5,656 bases of DNA from Bacteroidota bacterium (GTDB taxonomy: Bacteria > Bacteroidota > Bacteroidia > Bacteroidales > JADFUO01), in contig JADFUO010000098.1 of assembly GCA_015222115.1 (NCBI GenBank), positions 1 to 5,656 of the forward strand, read 5' to 3'. The notes beneath the pieces were generated by a model. The model ran no database searches and was not told the origin of the DNA. It worked only from the letters and a program-made list of their open reading frames with translations. The number at the start of each line of letters is the position of its first letter. Position 1 is the stretch's first letter. Shown piece after piece: positions 1-5,656 of the stretch. A program made the translations under genes and the position numbers.

Positions 1-129
1 ATTGTAGTATTACCATGCTTATCGCTAAAGGAGGTTATCAGCTAAAGAAAATGAAATAGTTGATAAAGTTCAATAAAAAAAGCCCGTAAAGAAATATTTA
101 ATTTTTGAATTCAATAAGATACCAAAACA
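1..129. other. Left-edge flank without a recognisable gene
   Basis: No gene can be assigned here. Two plus-strand frames are open from the left edge for a short distance: one stops at 43-45 and the other at 57-59 (ending in GGYQLKKMK). Either could be the last codons of a gene lying outside the window, and neither peptide is recognisable. A GGAGG-like purine run at 30-34 is followed only by a two-codon frame (ATG at 51), so it is not taken as a ribosome binding site. The three minus-strand frames are all broken by stops. The stretch leads into the hairpin terminator at 130. Confidence 0.3.
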
Positions 130-173
130 AATAAGGGTGCCTAAATACATTTTTGGGCACCCTTATTATTTTT
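130..173. terminator. Strong bidirectional intrinsic terminator
   Basis: A perfect 12-bp stem pairs 130-141 (AATAAGGGTGCC) with 156-167. The stem can extend inward by four more pairs, one of them U-G, leaving a 6-base loop. On the plus strand it is followed by ATTTTT; on the minus strand by a T-rich tail (TGTTTTGG), so it could stop transcription both ways. On the minus strand it lies just downstream of the EF-G-like remnant and was probably that gene's own terminator. On the plus strand it would end whatever gene enters from the left edge. Confidence 0.85.
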
Positions 174-185
174 CAGTTGATTTTT

Positions 186-308
186 TTATTCTTCTTCTTT
201 TTCCTTTTCTTAATAAGCTTTTATCAACTGGGTCTGAATATCGCCCGGAACCTGTGTGTATTCAGCAAATTTCGTGCTGTAGGTTGCCCTTCCGCTGGTA
301 ATTGAACT
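186..308 (-). pseudogene. C-terminal remnant of an elongation factor G-like gene
   Basis: Read on the minus strand from 308, the translation runs SSITSGRATYSTKF, then AEYTQVPGDI, then QTQLIKAY, and stops at TAA (212-210). This matches the very end of EF-G domain V: an LRS-x-T-x-GRA block, then a Y-x-x-VP block, then Q-x-x-LIK. Seven more codons continue in the same frame after that TAA (EKEKEEE) to a second TAA (188-186), an acidic tail that would suit a translation-factor paralogue. The first TAA may therefore be a secondary nonsense change. Upstream the frame stays open only to a TAA at 344-342, the codons before 308 have no EF-G character, and the other two minus frames show none either. 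Several hundred N-terminal codons, including the GTPase domain, are absent. I infer a 5' deletion of a fusA paralogue whose tail and terminator remain. The alternative is an assembly join. Confidence is good for family, moderate for pseudogene status. Confidence 0.68.
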
Positions 309-393
309 TAATAAATTTAAAAAAATACTTTGCGTGTTCTCTTAAAATAAAAAATTCCGTACATTTACCCCCTTCAAATTTTAATAAGGAAAT

Positions 394-1371
394 ATGACAA
401 AAATACTTGGAATGGGCAATGCTTTAGTTGATATTATGACCAAACTTGACCATGACGGAATACTTGATAAATTCTCTTTGCCGAAAGGCAGTATGCAACT
501 TATTGATATTGAAAAATCCGATAAACTTTTGTCTGCAAGCAAACATCTTGAAAAACAACTAACTTCAGGTGGCTCTGCAGCAAATACGATACACGGTCTT
601 GCAAAATTAGGAATAGAAACTGCTTTTATGGGAAAGGTAGGCAAGGATGAATTTGGTAAATTTTTTCATACTGATTTAAAAAACAGTAAAATTAACCCTG
701 TACTGTTTTTTAGCAAAAGTCATTCGGGCAGAGTGGTTGCATTGATAAGCAATGATTCAGAAAGAACTTTTGCAACTCATTTGGGAGCAGCCATTGAACT
801 ATCTGCTGATGATTTAAAATCCGAATTATTTAATGGATACAATTATTTTCATATAGAAGGATTTTTGGTTCAGAATCATGAATTGTTGCATAAAGCCGTA
901 CAATTAGCTAAAGAAAATAATCTGATGGTTTCTCTTGATCTGGCAAGTTATAATGTAGTTGAAGATAACCTTGAATTTTTAAAAACGATACTAATAAAAT
1001 ATGTTGATATTTTATTTGCTAATGAAGACGAAGCAAGGGCATTTACAGGTAAAGAACCCGAAGAAGCATTGGAAATCCTGAGCGAACTTTGCGAGATTGC
1101 CGTTGTGAAAACAGGAAGCAAGGGTTCGTTAATTAAAAAAGGGAATGAAAAACATAAAATTGATGTTATAAAAGTTGAAAGCTTTGATACCACCGGAGCA
1201 GGTGATTTATATGCTTCGGGTTTTTTATTCGGTTTATCAAAAAATTACCCCCTGAAAAAATGTGGCAAAATCGGAACTATTCTCGCCGGAAAAGTGATAG
1301 AAATTCTCGGTGCTAAAATGGATGATAAAAAATGGGAAGAAGTTAAAGCTATGATTGAGAATATTGATTGA
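394..1371 (+). CDS. PfkB-family kinase, adenosine kinase-like
   Basis: A complete 325-residue member of the PfkB/ribokinase family, cytosolic enzymes that transfer phosphate from ATP to a sugar or nucleoside hydroxyl. Visible motifs: an N-terminal strand with the substrate-binding GNALVD (8-13), the di-glycine hinge GGSAANT (59-65), GKVGKDEFG (80-88), NEDEA (210-214), VKTGSKGS (238-245), and the second PfkB signature DTTGAGDLYASGF (265-277) with the GAGD anion hole and catalytic base Asp271. The start is supported by the family-typical opening MTKILGMGNALVD and by AAGGA at 386-390, the only Shine-Dalgarno-like site before a gene in this window. Related Bacteroidota proteins are commonly labelled adenosine kinase, but sequence alone does not fix the substrate. 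No clear TAnnTTTG promoter precedes it; the nearest is TACTTTG at 326-332, one base short. Upstream is the EF-G remnant on the other strand, and it converges with cysS 28 bases downstream, so it is probably monocistronic. Confidence 0.93.
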   Translation: MTKILGMGNALVDIMTKLDHDGILDKFSLPKGSMQLIDIEKSDKLLSASKHLEKQLTSGGSAANTIHGLAKLGIETAFMGKVGKDEFGKFFHTDLKNSKINPVLFFSKSHSGRVVALISNDSERTFATHLGAAIELSADDLKSELFNGYNYFHIEGFLVQNHELLHKAVQLAKENNLMVSLDLASYNVVEDNLEFLKTILIKYVDILFANEDEARAFTGKEPEEALEILSELCEIAVVKTGSKGSLIKKGNEKHKIDVIKVESFDTTGAGDLYASGFLFGLSKNYPLKKCGKIGTILAGKVIEILGAKMDDKKWEEVKAMIENID

Positions 1372-1409
1372 AGATAAATTGCTAATCAGCTTTTCTTTTT
1401 TATTTTTCC
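1365..1409. terminator. Possible weak terminator between convergent genes
   Basis: Only 28 bases separate the stops of the kinase gene and cysS. A 5-bp stem (TGATT at 1365-1369 with AATCA at 1384-1388, loop of 14) overlaps the kinase stop codon and is followed on the plus strand by a T-rich run (ttttcttttttattttt), which also covers the end of cysS. A 3-bp GCT/AGC hairpin at 1381-1390 is an alternative. The T-run is convincing for plus-strand termination but the stem is weak. No comparable signal exists for cysS within this gap. Confidence 0.3.
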
Positions 1410-2872
1410 TTTATCTCCCAGCTTGCCCCTTCTTTTGTATCTTTTATCTGGATGTTCAGTTTTGTTAATTCATTCCTGATCTTATCGGCAGTATCGTAAT
1501 CTTTATTTAGTTTGGCTTCCTGCCTGATAGAAAGCATTGCTTTTATTAGGCCATCAAGCAGATAATTTTGATCACCGGTCGCCTCTTTTCTTAATCCCAA
1601 AATTTCAAAAACAAAATTGTTAAATGTTTTCTTCAATAAATTCAAATCAACTGTTGTTAGTGATTCTTTTCCATCATTAACAGAATTAATAATTTTAACT
1701 CCTTCAAAAAGATGGGCAATGAGAACCGGAGTATTAAAATCATCATTCATTGCTTCATAACATTTCTTTTCCAGTTCCTTAATATTTGATGTTGACTTAT
1801 CACCCGGTTTTAATTTATTTAGAGTATCAATGGCGTTAAATAATTTATCCAATCCCTTTTCGGATGCATTCAGGGCGTCAATTGAAAAGTCAAGGGTGCT
1901 GCGGTAATGAGCTTGTAAGATAAAAAAACGAACGGTCATCGGGTTGTATACTTTATCAATAAACTCATGTTTGCCCAAGAAAAATTCTTCAAGGGTAATG
2001 GAATTATTGAGCGACTTACCCATTTTTTGCCCGTTAATTGTTATCATGTTATTATGAATCCAGTATTTTGCAGGGTCAACACCGTTTGCAACCTGCGACT
2101 GGGCAATTTCCGACTCGTGATGAGGAAAAAGCAAATCCATTCCTCCACCATGAATATCAAAGTGGTTACCAAGATATTTACAACTCATTGCAGAACATTC
2201 CATGTGCCATCCGGGAAAACCGTCGCTCCAAGGCGAGGGCCACCGCATTATATGTTCAGGCTGGGCTTTTTTCCAAATAGCAAAATCAAAACTGTTCTTT
2301 TTTTCATCCTGTCCTTCCAGCTCACGGGTGCTGGAAATTAAATCTTCAATCTTTCTTCCTGATAATTTTCCATAGTGATGTGATTCGTTATATTTTTCTA
2401 CATCAAAATATAAAGAACCGTTTACCTCATATCCATAGCCGGCATCCATAATTTTTTTTATCATTTCAATTTGCTCTATAATATGCCCTGAAGCGCGTGG
2501 TTCAATGCTTGGCTTTTTCACGTTCAGTTGCTCCATATTTGCATGATAGCGGTCGGAATAGTATTGAACCACTTCCATAGGTTCAAGTTTCTCGAGTCTT
2601 GCTTTTTTTGCAATCTTATCTTCCCCTTCATCGGCATCAGCTTCCAAATGCCCGACATCAGTAATATTCCGCACATAGCGGACTTTATATCCTAAATGTT
2701 GTAAATAACGAAATATCAAATCAAAGGTGATAGCAGGACGGGCATGTCCCAAATGTGCATCACCGTAAACTGTTGGTCCGCAAACATACATTCCGACATA
2801 AGGCGGATTCAACGGCTCAAACATCTCTTTTTTCCTAGAAAGCGTATTATAAATTGTTAGTTTATTTTCCAT
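1400..2872 (-). CDS. cysS: Cysteinyl-tRNA synthetase
   Basis: A complete 490-residue class I aminoacyl-tRNA synthetase that charges tRNA-Cys with cysteine using ATP in the cytosol. The Rossmann catalytic domain opens with [18 protein letters not shown]. It holds the HIGH motif as HLGH (40-43) and the KMSKS motif as KMGKS (283-287), a variant I associate with Bacteroidota CysRS. The zinc site that selects cysteine is intact by alignment with the E. coli enzyme: Cys31, Cys226 (WHMECSAMS), His251 and Glu255 ([11 protein letters not shown]). The C-terminal part (about 330-490) is the helical DALR-type anticodon-binding region, with the typical MNDDFNTP block (375-382) and the family's late DYDTADKIR (458-466). 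Start: [15 protein letters not shown] is the usual family opening, and the in-frame Met17 would remove conserved sequence. There is no Shine-Dalgarno site; a TAnnTTTG box lies only 4 bases before the ATG. A terminator separates it from kbl upstream, so it is probably transcribed alone. Nothing essential is missing. Confidence 0.98.
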   Translation of the reverse strand: MENKLTIYNTLSRKKEMFEPLNPPYVGMYVCGPTVYGDAHLGHARPAITFDLIFRYLQHLGYKVRYVRNITDVGHLEADADEGEDKIAKKARLEKLEPMEVVQYYSDRYHANMEQLNVKKPSIEPRASGHIIEQIEMIKKIMDAGYGYEVNGSLYFDVEKYNESHHYGKLSGRKIEDLISSTRELEGQDEKKNSFDFAIWKKAQPEHIMRWPSPWSDGFPGWHMECSAMSCKYLGNHFDIHGGGMDLLFPHHESEIAQSQVANGVDPAKYWIHNNMITINGQKMGKSLNNSITLEEFFLGKHEFIDKVYNPMTVRFFILQAHYRSTLDFSIDALNASEKGLDKLFNAIDTLNKLKPGDKSTSNIKELEKKCYEAMNDDFNTPVLIAHLFEGVKIINSVNDGKESLTTVDLNLLKKTFNNFVFEILGLRKEATGDQNYLLDGLIKAMLSIRQEAKLNKDYDTADKIRNELTKLNIQIKDTKEGASWEIKEK

Positions 2873-2876
2873 TTTG

Positions 2877-2884
2877 CAAATTTA
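2877..2884 (-). promoter_or_regulatory. Putative cysS promoter -7 box, almost leaderless
   Basis: On the minus strand 2884-2877 reads TAAATTTG, an exact match to the Bacteroidota TAnnTTTG -7 element, with only CAAA between it and the cysS ATG. Transcription would begin about at the start codon, giving a leaderless or nearly leaderless mRNA. No TTTG-type -33 box is seen at the expected distance, where the kbl terminator stem lies instead. A second, imperfect box (TATAATTTG, 2893-2885) just upstream could act instead and leave a leader of several bases. In AT-rich DNA such matches also arise by chance. Confidence 0.45.
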
Positions 2885-2902
2885 CAAATTATACAAGAAA
2901 AA

Positions 2903-2941
2903 ACCTGATAGTTGTTGAAAAACTATCAGGTCCTTTTTTTT
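2903..2941. terminator. Strong terminator between kbl and cysS
   Basis: A perfect 11-bp stem pairs 2903-2913 (ACCTGATAGTT) with 2921-2931 around a 7-base loop. On the minus strand, the direction of kbl and cysS, it is followed by TTTTT and sits about 70 bases past the kbl stop, so it should end kbl transcripts before cysS. On the plus strand it is followed by CC and eight T (2934-2941), so it could work in that direction too. Its outer edge lies about 20 bases upstream of the putative cysS -7 box. Confidence 0.88.
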
Positions 2942-2969
2942 ATTTTTCCATGCACTTTGCACCATGCAT

Positions 2970-2995
2970 TTAATGAAATCCTTTGACTTCATTAA
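2970..2995 (-). other. Strand-biased hairpin just after kbl
   Basis: On the minus strand the RNA starting 6 bases past the kbl stop can form an 11-bp stem (UUAAUGAAGUC with GAUUUCAUUAA, one G-U pair) around an AAAG loop. On the plus strand the same position is an A-C mismatch, so the structure favours the kbl transcript. No U-run follows it, so it is not a terminator by itself. It could protect the 3' end of the kbl mRNA or simply be chance in AT-rich sequence. Confidence 0.4.
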
Positions 2996-3001
2996 CAAAC
3001 T

Positions 3002-4192
3002 CTATTCAATCACACCCAATTCTTTTCCAACTTTGATAAATGCTGCGATACATTTATCCAAATGTTCTTGTTTATGTCCTGCCGAAAGCTGAACCCTGAT
3101 TCTTGCCTGGTCTTTCGGAACCACAGGATAATAAAACCCGATAACATAAATTCCTTCTGCTAATAATTTTGAAGCCATCACCTGCGATAATTTAGCATCA
3201 TACAACATTACTGCACAAATAGCCGATGCTGTTGGTTTTATGTCAAATCCTGCATCTTTCATTTTTCTAATGAAATACTCAGTATTCTTATGTAATTTAT
3301 CCTGCAATTCAGTGGTTTCTGCCATCATGTCAAACATTGCGATACCTGCATTAGCTACAGCAGGAAGCAGTGAGTTTGAGAAAAGATAAGGACGTGAACG
3401 CTGACGAAGCATTTCAATAATTTCTTTTCTACCGGTTGTAAATCCGCCGATTGCACCGCCAAATGCTTTACCAAGAGTTCCGGTAATTATATCAATTTCG
3501 CCTCTGATATTAAATAATTCGGTAACTCCGCGTCCTGTTTTTCCGACCACGCCTGCTGAATGAGCTTCATCAACCATAACCAAAGCATCATATTTTTTTG
3601 CCAGCTCATTGATTTTGTCCAGCGGAGGAACATTACCGTCCATTGAAAATGCGCCGTCAGTTACAATTATCCTGAAACGTGCTGATTGTGCTTCTTTGAG
3701 CTTATCTTCAAGGTCTTCCATGTCTGCATTTTTGTATCTGAATCTTTGTGCTTTACACAATCTTACACCGTCAATAATTGAAGCATGGTTTAAAGAATCG
3801 GAAATAATGGCATCTTCGGCGGTTAATAACGGTTCGAATAAACCACCGTTTGCGTCAAAACAAGCAGCATACAAAATAGTGTCTTCTGTTCCGAAAAACT
3901 CAGCAATTTTTCTTTCTAAAGTTTTATGCAAATCCTGGGTTCCGCAAATAAACCGTACTGATGACATTCCGTATCCGTGCGTATCCAGTCCTTCTTTTGC
4001 TGCTGCAACAAGTTTGGGATGATTTGACAATCCTAAATAATTATTGGCGCAAAAGTTTAAAACGTCTTCTCCTGTGTCAACTTTAATATCTGCACTTTGA
4101 GGAGTTACAATAATTCTTTCTTCTTTGAATAAACCAGCTTCTTTAATGCCGGCTAATTCTTTTTGTAGATGTTCTTTTATTTTACCGTACAT
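3002..4192 (-). CDS. kbl: Glycine C-acetyltransferase (2-amino-3-ketobutyrate CoA ligase)
   Basis: A complete 396-residue PLP enzyme of the alpha-oxoamine synthase group (fold type I), close to the usual family length. It cleaves 2-amino-3-oxobutanoate with CoA to glycine and acetyl-CoA, the second step of threonine breakdown. Visible sites: NFCANNYLGLSNHP (46-59), VRFICGTQDLHK (79-90) typical of KBL rather than BioF or HemA, the PLP-stacking His136 in SLNHASIIDG, VDEAHSAG (207-214) with Asp208 contacting the pyridine nitrogen and His211, and the Schiff-base Lys242 in TGTLGKAFGG. The C-terminal domain carries the conserved RIRVQLSAGH (364-373). The start MYGKIKEHLQKEL is typical; there is no Shine-Dalgarno site, only an A-rich leader. 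The divergent neighbour encodes the dehydrogenase that makes its substrate, which supports KBL over serine palmitoyltransferase-like or BioF-like relatives. A TATATTTG promoter box lies at 4253-4246 and a terminator at 2903-2931. Confidence 0.97.
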   Translation of the reverse strand: MYGKIKEHLQKELAGIKEAGLFKEERIIVTPQSADIKVDTGEDVLNFCANNYLGLSNHPKLVAAAKEGLDTHGYGMSSVRFICGTQDLHKTLERKIAEFFGTEDTILYAACFDANGGLFEPLLTAEDAIISDSLNHASIIDGVRLCKAQRFRYKNADMEDLEDKLKEAQSARFRIIVTDGAFSMDGNVPPLDKINELAKKYDALVMVDEAHSAGVVGKTGRGVTELFNIRGEIDIITGTLGKAFGGAIGGFTTGRKEIIEMLRQRSRPYLFSNSLLPAVANAGIAMFDMMAETTELQDKLHKNTEYFIRKMKDAGFDIKPTASAICAVMLYDAKLSQVMASKLLAEGIYVIGFYYPVVPKDQARIRVQLSAGHKQEHLDKCIAAFIKVGKELGVIE

Positions 4193-4245
4193 TTTTATTT
4201 TATTTTGTTAATAATGTGAATAATTCATTTGAAAATTTTGTGTGG

Positions 4246-4253
4246 CAAATATA
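4246..4253 (-). promoter_or_regulatory. Putative kbl promoter -7 box
   Basis: On the minus strand 4253-4246 reads TATATTTG, followed by CC, an exact TAnnTTTG match 53 bases before the kbl ATG. Transcription should begin a few bases past the G, near 4240, giving an A/T-rich leader of roughly 48 bases without a Shine-Dalgarno site. No clear -33 TTTG is seen upstream. The box is 73 bases from the opposing tdh box in the same gap. Confidence 0.55.
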
Positions 4254-4326
4254 TAATAAATAACGTATTGTTCATTAATTTTTATGAATTTATGCTAAAA
4301 AAATATTTCTATTTTTTAAAAAAGTT

Positions 4327-4334
4327 TACTTTTG
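4327..4334 (+). promoter_or_regulatory. Putative tdh promoter -7 box
   Basis: TACTTTTG at 4327-4334, followed by CCGC, is an exact TAnnTTTG match and stands out in an otherwise nearly pure A/T stretch. Transcription should begin near 4340, leaving a leader of about 36 bases that is A-rich up to the ATG and lacks a Shine-Dalgarno site. No TTTG-type -33 box is present at the expected distance; the upstream A/T tracts (about 4297-4324) may help polymerase binding instead. Confidence 0.6.
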
Positions 4335-4376
4335 CCGCAAGCATTTTGATTAGATAACAAAATAAATATAAATAAA

Positions 4377-5339
4377 ATGAAAAAAATATTAATTATCGGT
4401 TCTGTAGGACAAATCGGTTCGGAATTAACTCTTGAATTAAGAAAAATTTATGGCAATGATAATGTGGTTGCAACAGGAAGAAAAACCAAACCTTCTGAAA
4501 AACTACTTAATTCGGGTCCCTTTGAATTTTTTGATACTACTGGCAAAGAAAAATTGATAGAAATTTGCAAAAAATATAAAATTGATGCAATTGTTAATAT
4601 GGCAGCAATTTTATCGGCAACAGGCGAAGAAAAGCCAATGCTTGCATGGCATGTAAATATGAACGGATTAATCAGTGTTCTTGAGGTAGCACGTGAAATG
4701 AACATGGAACAGGTTTTGGTGCCGAGCTCAATAGCTGTTTTCGGACCGGAAACCCCTGTTGATAATACTCCGCAGGAAACTATCCTCCGTCCCACTACAA
4801 TGTATGGCGTTACAAAAGTAGCCGGTGAATTACTAGGTGATTATTATGTGAGGAGGTTCGGATTAGATGTACGCGGATTAAGATACCCCGGCATTATCAG
4901 CAACGAAACTTTACCCGGCGGTGGTACTACCGATTATGCAGTTGCAATTTATTATGAAGCAATAAAACATAAAAAATATACCTGCTTTGTGAAAGAAGAC
5001 ACCCGTCTTCCGATGATGTATATGCCCGATTGCTTAAAAGCAACCATTGACCTTATGCAGGCAGATTTTTCAAAATTAAAGCATCATTCTGATTTTAATG
5101 TCGGAGCAATGAGTTTTACTGTTGGCGAACTGGCTGATTCAATAAAAAAATATATTCCGGATTTTGAAATTAAATACGAGCCGGATTTCAGGCAGGCAAT
5201 TGCCGATTCATGGCCAAATTCTGTTGATGACAGTGCTGCCCGTGAAGAATGGGGCTGGAAACCAAGCTACGACCTTGATTCAATGACACAGGATATGCTG
5301 AAGGTTATTGGAGAAAAGCATAAAAAGGGGTTGATATAA
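4377..5339 (+). CDS. tdh: L-threonine 3-dehydrogenase, SDR (epimerase-like) type
   Basis: A complete 320-residue extended short-chain dehydrogenase that I assign as the NAD-dependent L-threonine 3-dehydrogenase of the UDP-galactose-epimerase-like group, not the zinc-dependent E. coli Tdh type. It oxidises L-threonine to 2-amino-3-oxobutanoate in the cytosol. Visible sites: the Rossmann GSVGQIG (8-14) for NAD, NMAAILSATGE (74-84), the PSSIAVFG block (116-123) with the catalytic Ser, the Tyr143-x3-Lys147 pair in MYGVTK, RYPGIIS (169-175), and PGGGTTDYAV (180-189). This last block is the hallmark separating these dehydrogenases from sugar-nucleotide epimerases. LPMMYMPDCLKATIDLM (211-227) and NVGAMSFTVGELA (241-253) are also family-typical. 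The start is the first Met before the Rossmann strand, KKILIIG. Its divergent neighbour kbl encodes the next enzyme, which strongly supports the assignment. It ends at a clear terminator (5369-5403). Confidence 0.93.
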   Translation: MKKILIIGSVGQIGSELTLELRKIYGNDNVVATGRKTKPSEKLLNSGPFEFFDTTGKEKLIEICKKYKIDAIVNMAAILSATGEEKPMLAWHVNMNGLISVLEVAREMNMEQVLVPSSIAVFGPETPVDNTPQETILRPTTMYGVTKVAGELLGDYYVRRFGLDVRGLRYPGIISNETLPGGGTTDYAVAIYYEAIKHKKYTCFVKEDTRLPMMYMPDCLKATIDLMQADFSKLKHHSDFNVGAMSFTVGELADSIKKYIPDFEIKYEPDFRQAIADSWPNSVDDSAAREEWGWKPSYDLDSMTQDMLKVIGEKHKKGLI

Positions 5340-5368
5340 AAGATTATAATTTTAATTAAAAATTTACC

Positions 5369-5403
5369 GGCAGTCAGGAAAATCATCTGGCTGCCTTTTT
5401 TTT
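5369..5403 (+). terminator. Intrinsic terminator of tdh
   Basis: A 9-bp stem with one U-G pair (5369-5377 GGCAGTCAG with 5387-5395 CTGGCTGCC) and a 9-base loop is followed by eight T (5396-5403), starting 29 bases past the tdh stop. It is a classical plus-strand terminator. Its T-run runs to within two bases of the putative mnmA -7 box, so tdh and mnmA should be separate transcripts. Confidence 0.92.
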
Positions 5404-5404
5404 G

Positions 5405-5412
5405 TATTTTTG
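5405..5412 (+). promoter_or_regulatory. Putative mnmA promoter -7 box
   Basis: TATTTTTG at 5405-5412 matches TAnnTTTG and lies 15 bases before the mnmA ATG, predicting a leader of about ten bases without a Shine-Dalgarno site. The expected -33 position falls inside the tdh terminator hairpin and shows no TTTG. Because the box adjoins a T-run, a chance match is quite possible. Confidence 0.45.
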
Positions 5413-5427
5413 TAAAAAACTCCTGTT

Positions 5428-5656
5428 ATGAATATTGCTTCACTGGTTTCGGGTGGCGTTGACAGCTCTGTTACAATTCCTTTATTAAAAGAACAAGGAT
5501 TTGAACCTGTTATTTTTTATATAAAAATAGGTATGGAAAATGAACCTGGTTATGTTGATTGTCCTGCCGAAGAAGATATTGAGATCACTTCTTATATCGC
5601 AAAAAAATACGGATTTAAACTCGAGATAATTTCTTTACAGGAAGAATATTGGGATA
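5428..5656 (+). CDS. mnmA: tRNA-specific 2-thiouridylase MnmA, N-terminal part
   Basis: The first 76 codons of a gene that runs off the right edge. MnmA adenylates wobble uridine 34 of Lys, Glu and Gln tRNAs and replaces its 2-oxygen with sulfur to give the 2-thiouridine of (c)mnm5s2U. The frame opens MNIASLVSGGVDSSVTIPLL, whose SGGVDSSV (8-15) is the ATP-pyrophosphatase PP-loop. FYIKIGMEN (30-38) and DCPAEEDIEIT (46-56) fit the segment that follows the PP-loop in MnmA, in a form I recognise from Bacteroidota. The usual catalytic cysteine pair lies beyond the window, so activity cannot be judged. The start is the first Met directly before the PP-loop strand, with no upstream in-frame alternative of note. 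Other PP-loop enzymes (for example TtcA or argininosuccinate synthase) are less likely given the AEED segment. Confidence 0.92.
   Translation, partial: MNIASLVSGGVDSSVTIPLLKEQGFEPVIFYIKIGMENEPGYVDCPAEEDIEITSYIAKKYGFKLEIISLQEEYWD

Noticed and set aside
30..59. GGAGG-like run followed by an ATG
   Set aside because: The frame after the ATG at 51 is only two codons before TAG, and the spacing of 16 bases is too long for a ribosome binding site.
360..367. TACATTTA as a promoter box for the kinase
   Set aside because: It lacks the final G of TAnnTTTG, and the nearest TTTG (329-332) is 27 bases away, outside the usual spacing.
381..1193. Minus-strand open frames (381-644 and 948-1193) inside the kinase gene
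   Set aside because: Both are antisense to conserved PfkB sequence and have no recognisable content or start signals.
1967..2341. Plus-strand open frames (1967-2341 and 2038-2280) inside cysS
   Set aside because: They lie entirely opposite conserved CysRS coding sequence, including the HLGH-to-KMGKS catalytic region, and their translations show no recognisable domain.
2950..2970. Three near-repeats of seven bases (TGCACTT, TGCACCA, TGCATTT)
   Set aside because: They are too short and degenerate to be called a repeat array; the embedded 5-bp stem has no U-run.
3609..4022. Plus-strand open frame of 137 codons inside kbl
   Set aside because: It is antisense to conserved Kbl motifs and its serine-rich, low-information translation is typical of a shadow frame.
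4448..4795. Minus-strand open frame inside tdh
   Set aside because: It is antisense to the conserved Rossmann half of the dehydrogenase and shows no family motif.

Overview
This window looks like ordinary chromosomal DNA from a member of the Bacteroidota (Bacteroidetes). It is AT-rich. Four of the five genes have a TAnnTTTG box (the Bacteroidota sigma-A -7 element) just upstream of the start. The same four have A-rich or very short leaders without a Shine-Dalgarno sequence. The proteins resemble Bacteroidota versions of their families: a CysRS with KMGKS instead of KMSKS, an SDR-type threonine dehydrogenase, and an MnmA that starts directly at its PP-loop strand. I place it by recognition only; no search was possible.

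Layout: bases 1-393 hold no intact gene. They contain a strong two-way hairpin terminator (130-173) and, on the minus strand, about 32 codons that read as the extreme C-terminus of elongation factor G, followed in frame by a stop and an acidic tail (186-308). This looks like the decayed stump of a fusA paralogue. A PfkB-family kinase follows (394-1371, +), converging with cysteinyl-tRNA synthetase (cysS, 1400-2872, -). A strong terminator separates cysS from kbl (3002-4192, -). kbl is divergent from an SDR-type L-threonine 3-dehydrogenase (4377-5339, +), and the two share a 184-base AT-rich control region. A terminator then leads straight into the promoter of mnmA, which begins at 5428 and runs off the right edge.

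Function: the dehydrogenase oxidises L-threonine to 2-amino-3-oxobutanoate and Kbl cleaves this with CoA into glycine and acetyl-CoA, so the divergent pair encodes the complete two-step threonine-to-glycine route. cysS and mnmA both serve tRNA (charging with cysteine and 2-thiolation of wobble uridine), but nothing here joins them in an operon. The kinase is probably a nucleoside or sugar kinase and has no evident tie to its neighbours. I see no new defence, mobile or biosynthetic system. The most notable item is the EF-G remnant next to the kinase gene.
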